From NCBI GenBank assembly GCA_022787425.1, contig JALFWB010000045.1, positions 1 through 36,517 on the forward strand: a stretch of DNA of 36,517 bases. Reading direction: 5' to 3'. Shown one piece after another: positions 22,086 through 31,035 of this stretch (the first letter of the stretch is position 1; each line of letters opens with the position of its first letter). Below the pieces are notes generated by a model, which was not told where the DNA came from, ran no database searches, and worked only from the letters and a program-made list of their open reading frames with translations. The translations under genes were made by a program, and so were the position numbers. This stretch comes from Akkermansia sp. (GTDB lineage: Bacteria > Verrucomicrobiota > Verrucomicrobiia > Verrucomicrobiales > Akkermansiaceae).

Positions 22086-24611
22086 ATGAAAATCATCAAG
22101 AGGAACGGACAGATCTGCGAATACAACCGTGACAATATTTTACGAGCGATTTACCTGACCTTTCAGGCGCTCGGCACGGGTGTACTGCCGCAGGAGAGCG
22201 AGATGCTGACGGATGCCGTGGAAGACAAGTTGCCCCAAGAAGCCGAGGAACCGCTGCCGGTGGAGACGGTTCAGGACTATTTGGAGATAGCCCTGATGGA
22301 GCGTGGGCATTTCGATGCGGTCAAGCTGCTCATCCTTACGCGCAGTGAGCGCATGAAGGCCCGCAGCGAGCGCGAAGGGCTGCTGCGCTATTTTGCGGGC
22401 TGCCCGAAAATCAACCGCTGTCTCAAAGAGATTCAGCGCGAATTTCCGGAGGAACTCTACCGCCTGCCCCACCTCACCGCCAAATTTGCCACCTTCTACA
22501 AACCCGGCACGGCGCGTCGGGAGGCACTGGGCCTATTGATCAAAGCCGCTGCCGAGCTGACGACCCAAGATGCCCCGCGCTGGGAACACATTGCTGCCCG
22601 CTTTGTGCTGCTGCGTTTTTACGAGGACTTGGAGGGCTACGAAGCCGACTCTGCCCTCACGAGCTATCCCGCCAAAGTCGCCTACCTGGTGCAGGAAGAG
22701 CTGTACGGACGCTATATCACGGAAGCCTACAGCCGCGAGGAATTAGCAGAAGCGGCCGGCTTCATGAAACCGGAACGGGACAAACTCTTCAACTACTCCG
22801 GCATCGAGCTGCTGATGAAGCGGTATCTGGTGCACGACCGCTCCGGGCGCGTGCTGGAGACCCCGCAGGAGATGTTCCTGGGCATTGCCCTGCACCTGGC
22901 CATGAAGGAGCCGAAAGACCGCCTGCACTGGGTGCAACGGTTCTATGATATGCTCAGCACGCTGAAGGTAACGGTTGCCACCCCCACCCTCTCCAACGCA
23001 CGCAAACCCTTCCACCAGCTCTCCTCCTGCTTCATCGACACGGTGCCAGACAGCTTAGACGGCATCTACCGCAGCATTGATAACTTTGCCATGGTGAGCA
23101 AATACGGCGGCGGCATGGGCCTCTACTTCGGCAAAGTCCGCGCCTGCGGCAGTGCCATTCGCGGCTTCCCCGGAGCGGCCGGCGGTGTTATCCGCTGGAT
23201 TCGCTTGGCCAACGACACAGCCGTGGCAGTGGACCAGCTGGGCGTGCGCCAAGGGGCTGTCGCCGTGTATCTGGACGTATGGCACCGAGACCTGCCGGAG
23301 TTCTTGGGACTGCGCACCAACAACGGCGATGACCGCCTCAAGGCCCACGACGTCTTCCCCGCCGTTTGCTACCCGGATTACTTCTGGGAGCAGGCACGCG
23401 ATAACATCAACGGAGACTGGTACCTCATGTGCCCGCACGAGATCCGCATGGCCAAGGGCTATTGTCTGGAGGACTACTTCGGCGATGAATGGAAAAAACG
23501 CTATCTGGACTGCGTGGCAGACGCCCGCATCCGCAAACGCGTCATCCCCGTCAAGGATGTTATCCGACTCATCCTCAAGAGTGCCGTGGAGACGGGTACG
23601 CCCTTCACCTTCAACCGCGACCTCGTCAACCGCGCCAACCCTAACAAGCACCAAGGCATCATTTATTGCAGCAATTTGTGCACCGAGATTGCACAGAACA
23701 TGAGCGCCATCGAATCCGTGGATCAACGCATCGAGGAAGTGGACGGCGAGACCGTGGTTGTCACCGTCACCAAGCCCGGCAACTTCGTTGTCTGCAACTT
23801 GGCCAGCCTCTCCCTGGGCCGCATCGATGTATCGAATACCAAAGAACTGCACTACATCACGGAAAGCGCCGTGCGCGCCTTGGACAACGTGATCGACCTG
23901 AACTTCTTCCCCGTGCCCTACGCCAAGGTGAACAACCGGCAATACCGCCCCATCGGGCTGGGAGTCAGCGGCTACCACCATATGTTAGCACGCAACGGGA
24001 TTCGTTGGGAGAGCGAAGAGCACCTGCGATTTGCGGATTCCGTCTTTGAGGAAATCAACTACGCCGCCGTTGCAGCCTCCTGCCGCCACGCGGAAGAAAA
24101 AGGAGCCTACGCCCTCTTCCCCGGCAGCGATTGGCAGACGGGAGAATACTTCACCCTGCGCGGTTATACGGACGAACGCTGGCAGAAACTGCGCGAACGC
24201 GTCGCCGAGCACGGCATGCGCAACGCCTACCTACTGGCCATTGCCCCCACCAGCAGCACCAGCATCATCGCCGGCACCACCGCCGGCCTGGACCCCGTGA
24301 TGAAGCGCTACTTCCTGGAGGAAAAGAAGACCGGGCTCATGCCCCGCGTGGCCCCCGAACTCTCCATGAAAACCTTCTGGTTATACAAAAACGCTCATCT
24401 TATCGACCAAACTTGGTCCGTGCGCGCAGCCGGTGTACGCCAGCGCCATGTAGACCAAGCACAGAGCATGAATTTGTACATCACCAACGAATACACCCTG
24501 CGCCAAGTACTCAACCTGTATATTCTTGCCTGGGAAAAAGGAGTCAAAACCATTTATTACATCCGATCCAAGAGTCTTGAAGTAGAAGAATGTGAATCAT
24601 GCGCCAGCTAA
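22086..24611 (+). CDS. nrdA: Ribonucleoside-diphosphate reductase alpha subunit, class Ia
   Basis: 841 residues. NrdA reduces ribonucleoside diphosphates to deoxyribonucleotides using a radical supplied by NrdB. An ATP-cone (allosteric activity domain) occupies about 1-90. The catalytic cysteines are in place: C315 (SSCFID), C532 with E534 in NLCTE, and C570 (VVCNLAS). The loop APTSSTSIIAGTTAGLDP and the C-terminal redox pair CESC at the extreme end are also present. Length exceeds E. coli NrdA (761), mostly through insertions between the cone and barrel. It overlaps nrdB by 13 nt, so the subunits are translationally coupled. Confidence 0.96.
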   Translation: MKIIKRNGQICEYNRDNILRAIYLTFQALGTGVLPQESEMLTDAVEDKLPQEAEEPLPVETVQDYLEIALMERGHFDAVKLLILTRSERMKARSEREGLLRYFAGCPKINRCLKEIQREFPEELYRLPHLTAKFATFYKPGTARREALGLLIKAAAELTTQDAPRWEHIAARFVLLRFYEDLEGYEADSALTSYPAKVAYLVQEELYGRYITEAYSREELAEAAGFMKPERDKLFNYSGIELLMKRYLVHDRSGRVLETPQEMFLGIALHLAMKEPKDRLHWVQRFYDMLSTLKVTVATPTLSNARKPFHQLSSCFIDTVPDSLDGIYRSIDNFAMVSKYGGGMGLYFGKVRACGSAIRGFPGAAGGVIRWIRLANDTAVAVDQLGVRQGAVAVYLDVWHRDLPEFLGLRTNNGDDRLKAHDVFPAVCYPDYFWEQARDNINGDWYLMCPHEIRMAKGYCLEDYFGDEWKKRYLDCVADARIRKRVIPVKDVIRLILKSAVETGTPFTFNRDLVNRANPNKHQGIIYCSNLCTEIAQNMSAIESVDQRIEEVDGETVVVTVTKPGNFVVCNLASLSLGRIDVSNTKELHYITESAVRALDNVIDLNFFPVPYAKVNNRQYRPIGLGVSGYHHMLARNGIRWESEEHLRFADSVFEEINYAAVAASCRHAEEKGAYALFPGSDWQTGEYFTLRGYTDERWQKLRERVAEHGMRNAYLLAIAPTSSTSIIAGTTAGLDPVMKRYFLEEKKTGLMPRVAPELSMKTFWLYKNAHLIDQTWSVRAAGVRQRHVDQAQSMNLYITNEYTLRQVLNLYILAWEKGVKTIYYIRSKSLEVEECESCAS

Positions 24612-25642
24612 TCAGAAAACCGCTTTTCAACCCCTCCGGTGACACGGAGGTCTCCGCCCGCCGCATCATCAACGGCAACACCACCAACCTCAACGACTTC
24701 AATAACATGAAGTACCCGTGGGTGAGCCGCTGGTACCGCCAAGCGATGAATAACTTCTGGGTGCCGGAGGAAATCAACCTCTCCGCCGATGTGAAAGACT
24801 ACCCGCGTCTGAGCTTCGAAGAACGGCGCGCGTATGACAAGACACTCTCCTTCCTCATCTTCCTGGACAGCATTCAGACCGCCAACCTCCCCGCCCTGGG
24901 AGAATATGTTACCGCCAACGAAATCAACCTCTGCCTCGCCATTCAATCCTTCCAGGAGGCCGTACACAGCCAGAGTTACAGCTATATGCTCGACACCATC
25001 TGCGAACCGCAGAAGCGCACCGAGGTACTCTACCAGTGGAAAGACGACGAGCACCTGCTGCGGCGCAACGAATTCATCGGCAACCTGTACAACGAATTCC
25101 AGAAAGACAAATCCCCGGAATGCTTCGTCCGCACCGCCGTTGCCAATTATATTCTGGAAGGCATCTACTTCTACAGCGGCTTCATGTTCTTCTACAACCT
25201 GGGGCGCAACCACAAGATGCCCGGCTCCGCGCAGGAAATCCGCTACATCAACCGCGATGAAAACACCCACCTGTGGCTCTTCCGTAACATTTTGCGCGAA
25301 CTGCAGCAGGAGGAACCGGACCTCTTCACCCCGGAGATGGTCGAAACCTGCCGCGAGATGATCCGCGAAGGCTGCGAACAAGAGATCGCCTGGGGCCACT
25401 TCGTCATCGGCGATAACATCCCCGGTCTCTCCAAGCAAATGATCACCGACTACATCCGCTACCTGGGCAACCTGCGCTGCACGAATCTGGGCTTTGCGCC
25501 CATCTATGAAGGCTGCGAAGAAGAGCCCGCCTCCATGAGCTGGGTGAGCCAGTACAGCAACGCCAACCTCATCAAGACCGACTTCTTCGAAGCGCGCAGC
25601 ACGGCCTATGCCAAAAGCTCCGCTTTGGTGGACGATTTGTGA
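24599..25642 (+). CDS. nrdB: Ribonucleoside-diphosphate reductase beta subunit, class Ia
   Basis: 347 residues. NrdB carries the diiron centre and the tyrosyl radical. The ligands are recognisable: D90 (LDSIQT), E120 and H123 (QEAVHSQSY), then a Glu in YILEGIYFY and Glu/His in RDENTHL. The radical position is Tyr127, so this is a conventional Tyr-radical enzyme and not a Tyr-less class Ic variant. The hydrophobic C-terminal tail ends LVDDL, the part that docks on NrdA. The start lies within the last codons of nrdA. Confidence 0.96.
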   Translation: MRQLIRKPLFNPSGDTEVSARRIINGNTTNLNDFNNMKYPWVSRWYRQAMNNFWVPEEINLSADVKDYPRLSFEERRAYDKTLSFLIFLDSIQTANLPALGEYVTANEINLCLAIQSFQEAVHSQSYSYMLDTICEPQKRTEVLYQWKDDEHLLRRNEFIGNLYNEFQKDKSPECFVRTAVANYILEGIYFYSGFMFFYNLGRNHKMPGSAQEIRYINRDENTHLWLFRNILRELQQEEPDLFTPEMVETCREMIREGCEQEIAWGHFVIGDNIPGLSKQMITDYIRYLGNLRCTNLGFAPIYEGCEEEPASMSWVSQYSNANLIKTDFFEARSTAYAKSSALVDDL

Positions 25643-25654
25643 GAACGAACGTAT

Positions 25655-25692
25655 GCGGTGCGTCATGCCGGAATTCGGGCTTGACGCACCGC
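25655..25692. promoter_or_regulatory. 38-nt imperfect palindrome between nrdB and the MerR gene
   Basis: Two 19-nt arms are centred on GAATTC (25671-25676) with only two mismatched pairs; the outer ends are GCGGTGCGTCA and TGACGCACCGC. It begins 12 nt after the nrdB stop and overlaps the -35 box of the MerR promoter (25681-25686). It could be a U-tract-less terminator, an operator, or both. Confidence 0.65.
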
Positions 25693-25709
25693 CCCGCCTG
25701 TGGGAAAAT
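25681..25709 (+). promoter_or_regulatory. Candidate promoter of the MerR-family gene
   Basis: TTGACG (25681-25686) and GAAAAT (25704-25709) are spaced by 17 nt. The ATG at 25723 follows 13 nt later. Confidence 0.45.
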
Positions 25710-25722
25710 GCGGGCGAAGTCT

Positions 25723-26232
25723 ATGAACGAAACGCGCTACACGATTTCCGACCTGGTCAAAAAAACGGGTCTCTCCGTCCACACACTGCGCTACTACGAG
25801 AAACAGGGGGTTCTGCGCCGCGTCTCCCGCACCCCCAGCGGACGCCGCATCTACGGAGAAGACAGCTTCGGCACCCTGATGGCAGCCGTCTTCCTGAAGC
25901 AATTCGGCCTCTCCCTCAATGAAATCAAAGCCTTTTTCGACACCACCGAGCAAGGCCCGGAGACCCTGAGCAAGCGGCTTGAAATGTTGCAACGCTTCAA
26001 AGCCGACACCCTGGAGCAGCTTGATAAATGGAACGCATGCCTCAAACTCGCGGACTTCTTCATCAATGGGTGTCAGCAAGCCATTCAGGCGGCAGAGAAA
26101 GGCGAAAACCCGGATGCTGCCTTCCCCATGCTGACCGCCGAGGGCTTTGCGCACGCCGCCTTCATGAAAAAGCTCAACGGCAAGCTGGGAGTTGACGTCA
26201 AGGCAGGCGTTCTCCGGCATCCCGAGTGCTGA
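25723..26232 (+). CDS. MerR-family transcriptional regulator
   Basis: 169 residues. The N-terminal winged-helix signature is clear: YTISDLVKKTGLSVHTLRYYEKQGVLRR, then SGRRIYGEDS. A dimerisation coiled coil follows (about 72-130), with the usual FLKQFGLSLNEIKAFF segment. The C-terminal 40 residues are small and have no obvious metal-binding Cys cluster or drug-binding domain, so the signal sensed is unknown. ATG 25723 is chosen because homology begins at TRYTISD; an in-frame ATG at 25708 overlaps the -10 box. It follows nrdB but probably has its own promoter. Confidence 0.88.
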   Translation: MNETRYTISDLVKKTGLSVHTLRYYEKQGVLRRVSRTPSGRRIYGEDSFGTLMAAVFLKQFGLSLNEIKAFFDTTEQGPETLSKRLEMLQRFKADTLEQLDKWNACLKLADFFINGCQQAIQAAEKGENPDAAFPMLTAEGFAHAAFMKKLNGKLGVDVKAGVLRHPEC

Positions 26233-26269
26233 TTTCCTCCGAAAAAAGCGATACAGACACGAAAAGGGG

Positions 26270-26298
26270 TTGCCAATGCCCCGAAAGGGGCGTATAAT
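26270..26298 (+). promoter_or_regulatory. Promoter of the deacetylase-cobA/hemD-hemA operon, with hairpin in the spacer
   Basis: TTGCCA (26270-26275) and a perfect TATAAT (26293-26298) are 17 nt apart. The spacer contains GCCCC-GAAA-GGGGC (26278-26291), which may be an operator or the end of upstream transcription. Confidence 0.65.
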
Positions 26299-26319
26299 TC
26301 CGCGCACGTCCGTAGAATC

Positions 26320-27666
26320 ATGTTTTCTTTCCGCCATTTTCTGAGCATCCTTGCCATGGTGACGGCATTCGTACCGGCAGCCTACCGCGCCGAGGCCGTC
26401 ACACAGAACCAAAATCAGGAGCTTCAGCCCAAGGAGGAGCAGAAGCCCGCCCGAGTTGCCACCGTCGGCAAGCGAGTGGCACGCGTGGAGGGTGTCCCCG
26501 GCAAATATGTAGCCCTCACCTTCGATGACGGCCCCAGTGCCACCCTCACCCCCCGGGTGCTTGACATTCTGAAGGCCAACAACGCCCGCGGCACCTTCTT
26601 TGTACTGGGTAGGAACGCCGCTGCGCACAAAGACATCCTGCGGCGTGCGGAAGCCGAGGGCAGCGAGATCGGCGTGCACACCTGGAGCCACCCGCAGCTC
26701 ACCCGCATCAGTGCCGAACGCGTACACGATGAAATTTCCCGCACCGTCAACGTCATCGAGCAAGCCTTGGGCCACAAGCCCGTTGTCATGCGCCCGCCCT
26801 ACGGTGCATCCAACGCCGCCCTGGTCAACAAAATGTTTGATAACTACGGCATGCGCTCCATCCTGTGGGATGTAGACACGCTGGACTGGAAACACCACAA
26901 CCCCACCCGCACCGTAGAGGCTGCAGACAAGCGGGCCCGCAGCGGCTCGATCATCTTGGTGCATGATATCCACGCCACCACGGTGGACGCCATTGACGCC
27001 TTGGTCAAGACCCTTCAGGCAAAGGGGTACACCTTCGTCACCGTCAGCGACCTGATCGAAATGGCCGAGACAGGCACGGATGCCCACGTACTGCAACGCC
27101 ACCGCAACCCCGGGACCGCCTTAGCCGGCGGAGCCACCCCGGCGGCGGCCCCTGCCCTGCCGCAGTTTGAGGACGACCTGATTGCCGAAGTTGTGGAGGA
27201 CGATGAGCCGGTGCCGACCACCATCGCCAAGGCCCCCACCACCGCAGCCCCCGGTTCCGCGACCATCACCGGAACGGCGAGCAGCGCGCCCGCACCCACC
27301 GAGGTTACCGCAGTTGCCGCACTCCCTGTCCTACCCGGCACCGCTACCATACCCGCACCTTCCTCCGCTCCCGCCGAGCAGGAGCCCGATGTGCCCACGC
27401 TCGTCCATGTGCCCGCTGTTGACACGGCCCCTGCCCTCCCTGCCCCCACCAAGGGAACATCTGCCGACTCGGAGGTTCTGACCGCCCTGAAGATATCTGC
27501 CGACCAAGCGGACATCCCCTTACCCGCCACCCTTCCCTCCGCAGGCAGTGCCACGGGCACGCCCTCCGGCCTGACCCACAAGCAGACGGAGCAGCAGCTT
27601 CCCGACCTTCCCCCCTCCTACGAATTGCCGCCGCTTCTGCCCGAGAGCGATAACCTTCTGAACTGA
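26320..27666 (+). CDS. NodB-type polysaccharide deacetylase, exported
   Basis: 448 residues. A signal peptide (about 1-25) precedes a CE4 NodB domain (about 60-255). The motifs are complete: TFDDGP (67-72, catalytic base and metal Asp), HTWSHP (H120 and H124, metal ligands), RPPYGA (158-163), WDVDTLDW and the final LVHD with H215. CE4 enzymes remove N- or O-acetyl groups from peptidoglycan, chitin-like or xylan-type polymers; substrate is not readable here. Residues from about 265 to the end are a long Pro/Ala/Thr-rich low-complexity tail. Its stop overlaps the next start (TGATG), so it is coupled to the tetrapyrrole genes. Confidence 0.9.
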   Translation: MFSFRHFLSILAMVTAFVPAAYRAEAVTQNQNQELQPKEEQKPARVATVGKRVARVEGVPGKYVALTFDDGPSATLTPRVLDILKANNARGTFFVLGRNAAAHKDILRRAEAEGSEIGVHTWSHPQLTRISAERVHDEISRTVNVIEQALGHKPVVMRPPYGASNAALVNKMFDNYGMRSILWDVDTLDWKHHNPTRTVEAADKRARSGSIILVHDIHATTVDAIDALVKTLQAKGYTFVTVSDLIEMAETGTDAHVLQRHRNPGTALAGGATPAAAPALPQFEDDLIAEVVEDDEPVPTTIAKAPTTAAPGSATITGTASSAPAPTEVTAVAALPVLPGTATIPAPSSAPAEQEPDVPTLVHVPAVDTAPALPAPTKGTSADSEVLTALKISADQADIPLPATLPSAGSATGTPSGLTHKQTEQQLPDLPPSYELPPLLPESDNLLN

Positions 27667-29204
27667 TGAGCACCCCCCTCTCCTCCGCCGCCGGAACCGT
27701 CTATTTAGTAGGAGCAGGCCCCGGCGACCCCGGGCTCATGACCCTCAAGGGCCGGGAACTCATTGAGCAGGCCGACTGCTTGGTGTATGACGCCTTGGTG
27801 CCCACCCTCATGCTTTCCTGGGCCAAGGCGGACTGCAAGAAAATCTACGTCGGCAAGCGCAGTAATCACCATGCCCTGCCGCAAGCGCAGATCAACGAGC
27901 TGCTGGTGCGCTGCGCAGGCGAGTACGCCTGCACCGTGAGGCTCAAGGGCGGAGACCCCTACATCTTCGGGCGCGGGGGCGAGGAAGCCGCCGTGCTGGC
28001 CGCAGCCGGGGTCCGCTTCCGGGTCATCCCGGGCATTTCATCGGCCATCGCGGGGCCTGCCTACGCCGGCATCCCCATCACCCACCGCGCGCACTGCTCC
28101 GCCTTCTCCGTTTTCACCGGACATGAGGACGCAGGCAAGCCCGAGCCGACTCAGGACTACGCCGCCTTGGCAGCCACCCCCGGCACCAAGGTGATGCTAA
28201 TGGGCATGAGCCGCCTGCGGGAGAACCTGGACGCGATGATGCAGGCCGGACTTGCCCCGGAGACCCCCGCAGCGGCGGTTCAGTGGGCCACCACCCCGCG
28301 CCAACGCTGCGTGCGCTCCACCGTTGCAGGCCTGGCAGAGGCCGCAGAAGCCGCAGGCTTGGGAGCCCCGGCGGTCGTGGTCATCGGCGATGTCGTTCGC
28401 GAGTCCCCGACCCTAGACTGGTTCGGAGCCCTCCCCCTGCGCGGCAAACGCGTTGTCGTAACACGCACTCGCGAACAGGCAAGCGAGCTCTCCGCGCAAC
28501 TGGCGGATTTGGGGGCGGATGTCCTGGAGCTGCCCACCATCCGCATCGTCGACCCGCCCGACAAAAAAGACTTTGCGGAAGCGATTGTTGACAGCCCGCG
28601 CTATGACTGGCTGATTTTCTCCAGCCCGAACGGCGTGCGCCGCTTCTTCCGCGCCTTCTTCGCCGTCTACGAGGACATCCGCGAGCTGGGCGGAGCCCGC
28701 ATTGCCGCCGTGGGCCCCGGCACGGCTGCGGAACTCAAGAAATGGGGCCTAATGGTGGACGTGATGCCCAAGAAAGCCGTGGCGGAAGAGTTAGTAGCCG
28801 AGTTCGACCGCAAGGCAGATGAATTCGGCGGCGTGGCGAACGTCACCATGCTTTGGGTACACAGTGCCAAGGGACGCGATGTCGTCTACAAGGAGCTGAT
28901 GCAGCGCAAAGCCATTGTGGATGAATGCATCGCCTACGATACCGTTGCCGAGACCGAGGACCCCACGGGCGCGCGCGCGCGGCTGGCGGAAGAAGGGGCG
29001 GACGTCATTACCTTCACCAGCTCCAGCACGGTGCATAACTTCATGGCCCTGAACATCCCGCTGCCGCCCGAGTGCCGCGTGGTGAGCATAGGCCCGGTTA
29101 CCACAGCCACGCTGCAGCGTTACGGCATCACCCCCGCTGCGGAGGCTGCCACGCACGACATTCCCGGACTGGTGCAGGCCGTTCGCAAGCTCTTCACCCC
29201 CTGA
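27666..29204 (+). CDS. Fused uroporphyrinogen-III C-methyltransferase / uroporphyrinogen-III synthase (CobA-HemD)
   Basis: 512 residues. Residues about 10-250 are the SAM-dependent methyltransferase that makes precorrin-2 from uroporphyrinogen III; GAGPGDPGLMTLKG and VRLKGGDPYIFGRGGEE are diagnostic. Residues about 258-510 are uroporphyrinogen-III synthase (HemD), which closes the tetrapyrrole ring; RGKRVVVTRTREQA, IFSSPNGVRRF, AVGPGTA and the final TFTSSSTVHNF fit that family. One polypeptide thus makes and methylates the same intermediate, feeding siroheme or cobalamin as well as heme. Such fusions are known in other bacteria. It overlaps the deacetylase stop by 1 nt and is followed by hemA after 18 nt. 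Confidence 0.93.
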   Translation: MSTPLSSAAGTVYLVGAGPGDPGLMTLKGRELIEQADCLVYDALVPTLMLSWAKADCKKIYVGKRSNHHALPQAQINELLVRCAGEYACTVRLKGGDPYIFGRGGEEAAVLAAAGVRFRVIPGISSAIAGPAYAGIPITHRAHCSAFSVFTGHEDAGKPEPTQDYAALAATPGTKVMLMGMSRLRENLDAMMQAGLAPETPAAAVQWATTPRQRCVRSTVAGLAEAAEAAGLGAPAVVVIGDVVRESPTLDWFGALPLRGKRVVVTRTREQASELSAQLADLGADVLELPTIRIVDPPDKKDFAEAIVDSPRYDWLIFSSPNGVRRFFRAFFAVYEDIRELGGARIAAVGPGTAAELKKWGLMVDVMPKKAVAEELVAEFDRKADEFGGVANVTMLWVHSAKGRDVVYKELMQRKAIVDECIAYDTVAETEDPTGARARLAEEGADVITFTSSSTVHNFMALNIPLPPECRVVSIGPVTTATLQRYGITPAAEAATHDIPGLVQAVRKLFTP

Positions 29205-29222
29205 TTCCACCTCCTCGCCGAT

Positions 29223-30275
29223 ATGACCGCTTCCGCACCGCTGCCGCAGATGCTCTGCCTGGGCATCAATTACCGCACCGCCCCCGTGGCCGTGCGGGAG
29301 TGTTTCTCCGTGCCGAAAAGCAAGCTGGCCGATGCCGACCGCAGCCTGCTGACCCTGCCCGGCATGCAGGAGTGCGTGCTGCTCTCCACCTGCAACCGCA
29401 CGGAGCTGTACTACTGGAGCCACACGCCTGCGGAGACAACGCAGGCCCTCATGCGCCACTTCCTTACCCGGGGCGAGGCGGAGGCCGCTTTCTACTCGTA
29501 CCATGGTCGGGAGGCCCTGCTGCACTTGGCGGAAGTAGCGGGCGGACTGGATTCCATGGTCATCGGGGAGACGGAAATCTTCGGCCAGCTGAAGGACGCC
29601 TACCGCAATGCTGCCGAGGCGGGCTCCACCGCAAGCTGCGCCAATCGTGCTTTCCAGCGCGTCTTTTCCATCGCTAAGAAGGTTCGTACCCTCACTAAAA
29701 TCACCTCCGGTCCCACCTCCGTCGGGGCCGCCGCCGTGCAGTTGGCGCGCGACTTCCTGGGCGGGCTCACCGGCAGCACCGTCTTGGTCGTCGGTGCGGG
29801 TGAGGTCGCACGCACTACGGCACAGAGCCTCAAATCCCGCGGTGCGGAGAGCATTTTCGTGGCTAACCGTTCGTATGACAAGGCGGTGGAACTGGCCTCC
29901 AAGGTCGGCGGCCGGGTCATCCGCTTTGCGGATTGGGTTCCCTACCTGGAGCACATCGACATCGTGATCGTCTCCACGGCCTCCCCCGCTTACGTTGTCT
30001 CGCCCAAGGTGCTGCGGCCCGTGCAGCAGACTCGCGGGGAACGCCCACTCTTCATCATCGACCTCTCCGTGCCGCGCAATGCCGACCCCGCCTGCGCCGA
30101 GGTTCCCGGGGTGCATGTGTACGACATCGATGCCCTCCGCAACCGGGCGCGGGATACGGCGGAATCCCGCCGGGGCGAAATCGAATCTGCGCGCCGTATG
30201 CTGCTCGAATGGCTGGAAGAGGTGGAATTTGACCTGCTGGTCTCGCATTCTGAGCGCGAAGAATGCAAAAGATGA
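29223..30275 (+). CDS. hemA: Glutamyl-tRNA reductase, short C-terminus
   Basis: 350 residues. HemA reduces glutamyl-tRNA(Glu) to glutamate-1-semialdehyde, the entry step of C5 tetrapyrrole synthesis. The catalytic Cys57 lies in LLSTCNRTELY. The central GLDSMVIGETEIFGQLKDAYRNA signature and the NADPH-binding VLVVGAGEVARTTAQSL are intact. Most GluTR proteins have about 400-430 residues with a helical dimerisation domain; here the helix after the NADPH domain is followed by only about 40 residues, so most of that domain is missing. An AT-rich stretch with eight T (30297-30304) follows and may help end transcription. Confidence 0.93.
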   Translation: MTASAPLPQMLCLGINYRTAPVAVRECFSVPKSKLADADRSLLTLPGMQECVLLSTCNRTELYYWSHTPAETTQALMRHFLTRGEAEAAFYSYHGREALLHLAEVAGGLDSMVIGETEIFGQLKDAYRNAAEAGSTASCANRAFQRVFSIAKKVRTLTKITSGPTSVGAAAVQLARDFLGGLTGSTVLVVGAGEVARTTAQSLKSRGAESIFVANRSYDKAVELASKVGGRVIRFADWVPYLEHIDIVIVSTASPAYVVSPKVLRPVQQTRGERPLFIIDLSVPRNADPACAEVPGVHVYDIDALRNRARDTAESRRGEIESARRMLLEWLEEVEFDLLVSHSEREECKR

Positions 30276-30366
30276 AGATTTTTCAAAAAATTTTCGTTTT
30301 TTTTGAACACAAGCTCCAAAGGACGTGTCGAAACGTTAAGCACTCATACGAAGATTTCTACAGGCT

Positions 30367-30942
30367 ATGACGGAGAAAGACACAGGTACGACAGAAAAAC
30401 TGACGGAGGAGGACATTATTGCCCTGCTCGCGACACTCAAACAGGAGCCCACTCCGGAGGCGAACTTTGAGGAGCGTTTCCTTTGCGATTTTCATGACAT
30501 GGTCGCCCGCGAGGTTGTTTGTACGCCCGCCCGCCATCGGGTCTGGCAGCACCTCCTCCAGCTCTTCACCGGCATGGGTCGTCGAAAACTGGCCTTCGGT
30601 GCCTCCACCCTGAGCGTAGGTGCCTTGGCCCTCGGGGTTTTCGCCATCCCCGGTGCAGACGACGAAGCCGCCCCCCTACCGAAGTCCTCCATCCAACCCG
30701 GTTTTTCCATTTTCTCCCCTTCCTCCGCCAGCCGCAGCACCCGACCCTATACCAGCGTTCAAACCATCAAGGCCAAGCAAAACAGCATTTACCACGCCAA
30801 CCCCACTTCTTGGGTAGAGGAAAGCCCTGCCCTCCCTGCCGACTCCCCCGTTAAACTCTCTTCCGACCCGGATCTTTACACCTCTGCCGCTACGAACGAC
30901 GAGGACAACTTCTGCAAGATCAACTACGCCTTCTCCCACTGA
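30367..30942 (+). CDS. Single-pass membrane protein of unknown function
   Basis: 191 residues, not recognised. The N-terminal 75 residues are charged and helical and probably cytoplasmic. One membrane helix (about 78-97, FGASTLSVGALALGVFAIP) follows, then a Ser/Pro-rich extracytoplasmic tail. The layout resembles small anti-sigma-type proteins, but there is no adjacent sigma factor and no zinc-binding His-Cys motif, so that idea is weak. It lies 91 nt after hemA. Confidence 0.7.
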   Translation: MTEKDTGTTEKLTEEDIIALLATLKQEPTPEANFEERFLCDFHDMVAREVVCTPARHRVWQHLLQLFTGMGRRKLAFGASTLSVGALALGVFAIPGADDEAAPLPKSSIQPGFSIFSPSSASRSTRPYTSVQTIKAKQNSIYHANPTSWVEESPALPADSPVKLSSDPDLYTSAATNDEDNFCKINYAFSH

Positions 30943-30998
30943 GAGCGGGTGTTTTTCTTTGGGCGTACGTCTTCTTTGCTTCAGAGCGCATTCTGTGC

Positions 30999-31027
30999 TT
31001 GCCAAAGCGGTCGGGATGTGCTAAACT
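30999..31027 (+). promoter_or_regulatory. Promoter of the zinc-ribbon membrane protein gene, near-leaderless
   Basis: TTGCCA (30999-31004) and TAAACT (31022-31027) are spaced by 17 nt. The ATG is at 31036, 8 nt after the -10 box. Confidence 0.6.
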
Positions 31028-31035
31028 GACGGAGT

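Noticed and set aside
24599..25642. Tyr-less class Ic or manganese-type NrdB
   Set aside because: The radical Tyr (127) and all visible metal ligands are present.
25663..27102. 479-codon minus-strand frame spanning the MerR and deacetylase genes
   Set aside because: Covers two recognisable plus-strand genes and their promoter; no domain seen.
30367..30942. Anti-sigma factor
   Set aside because: Topology is similar, but there is no zinc-type motif and no adjacent sigma factor.
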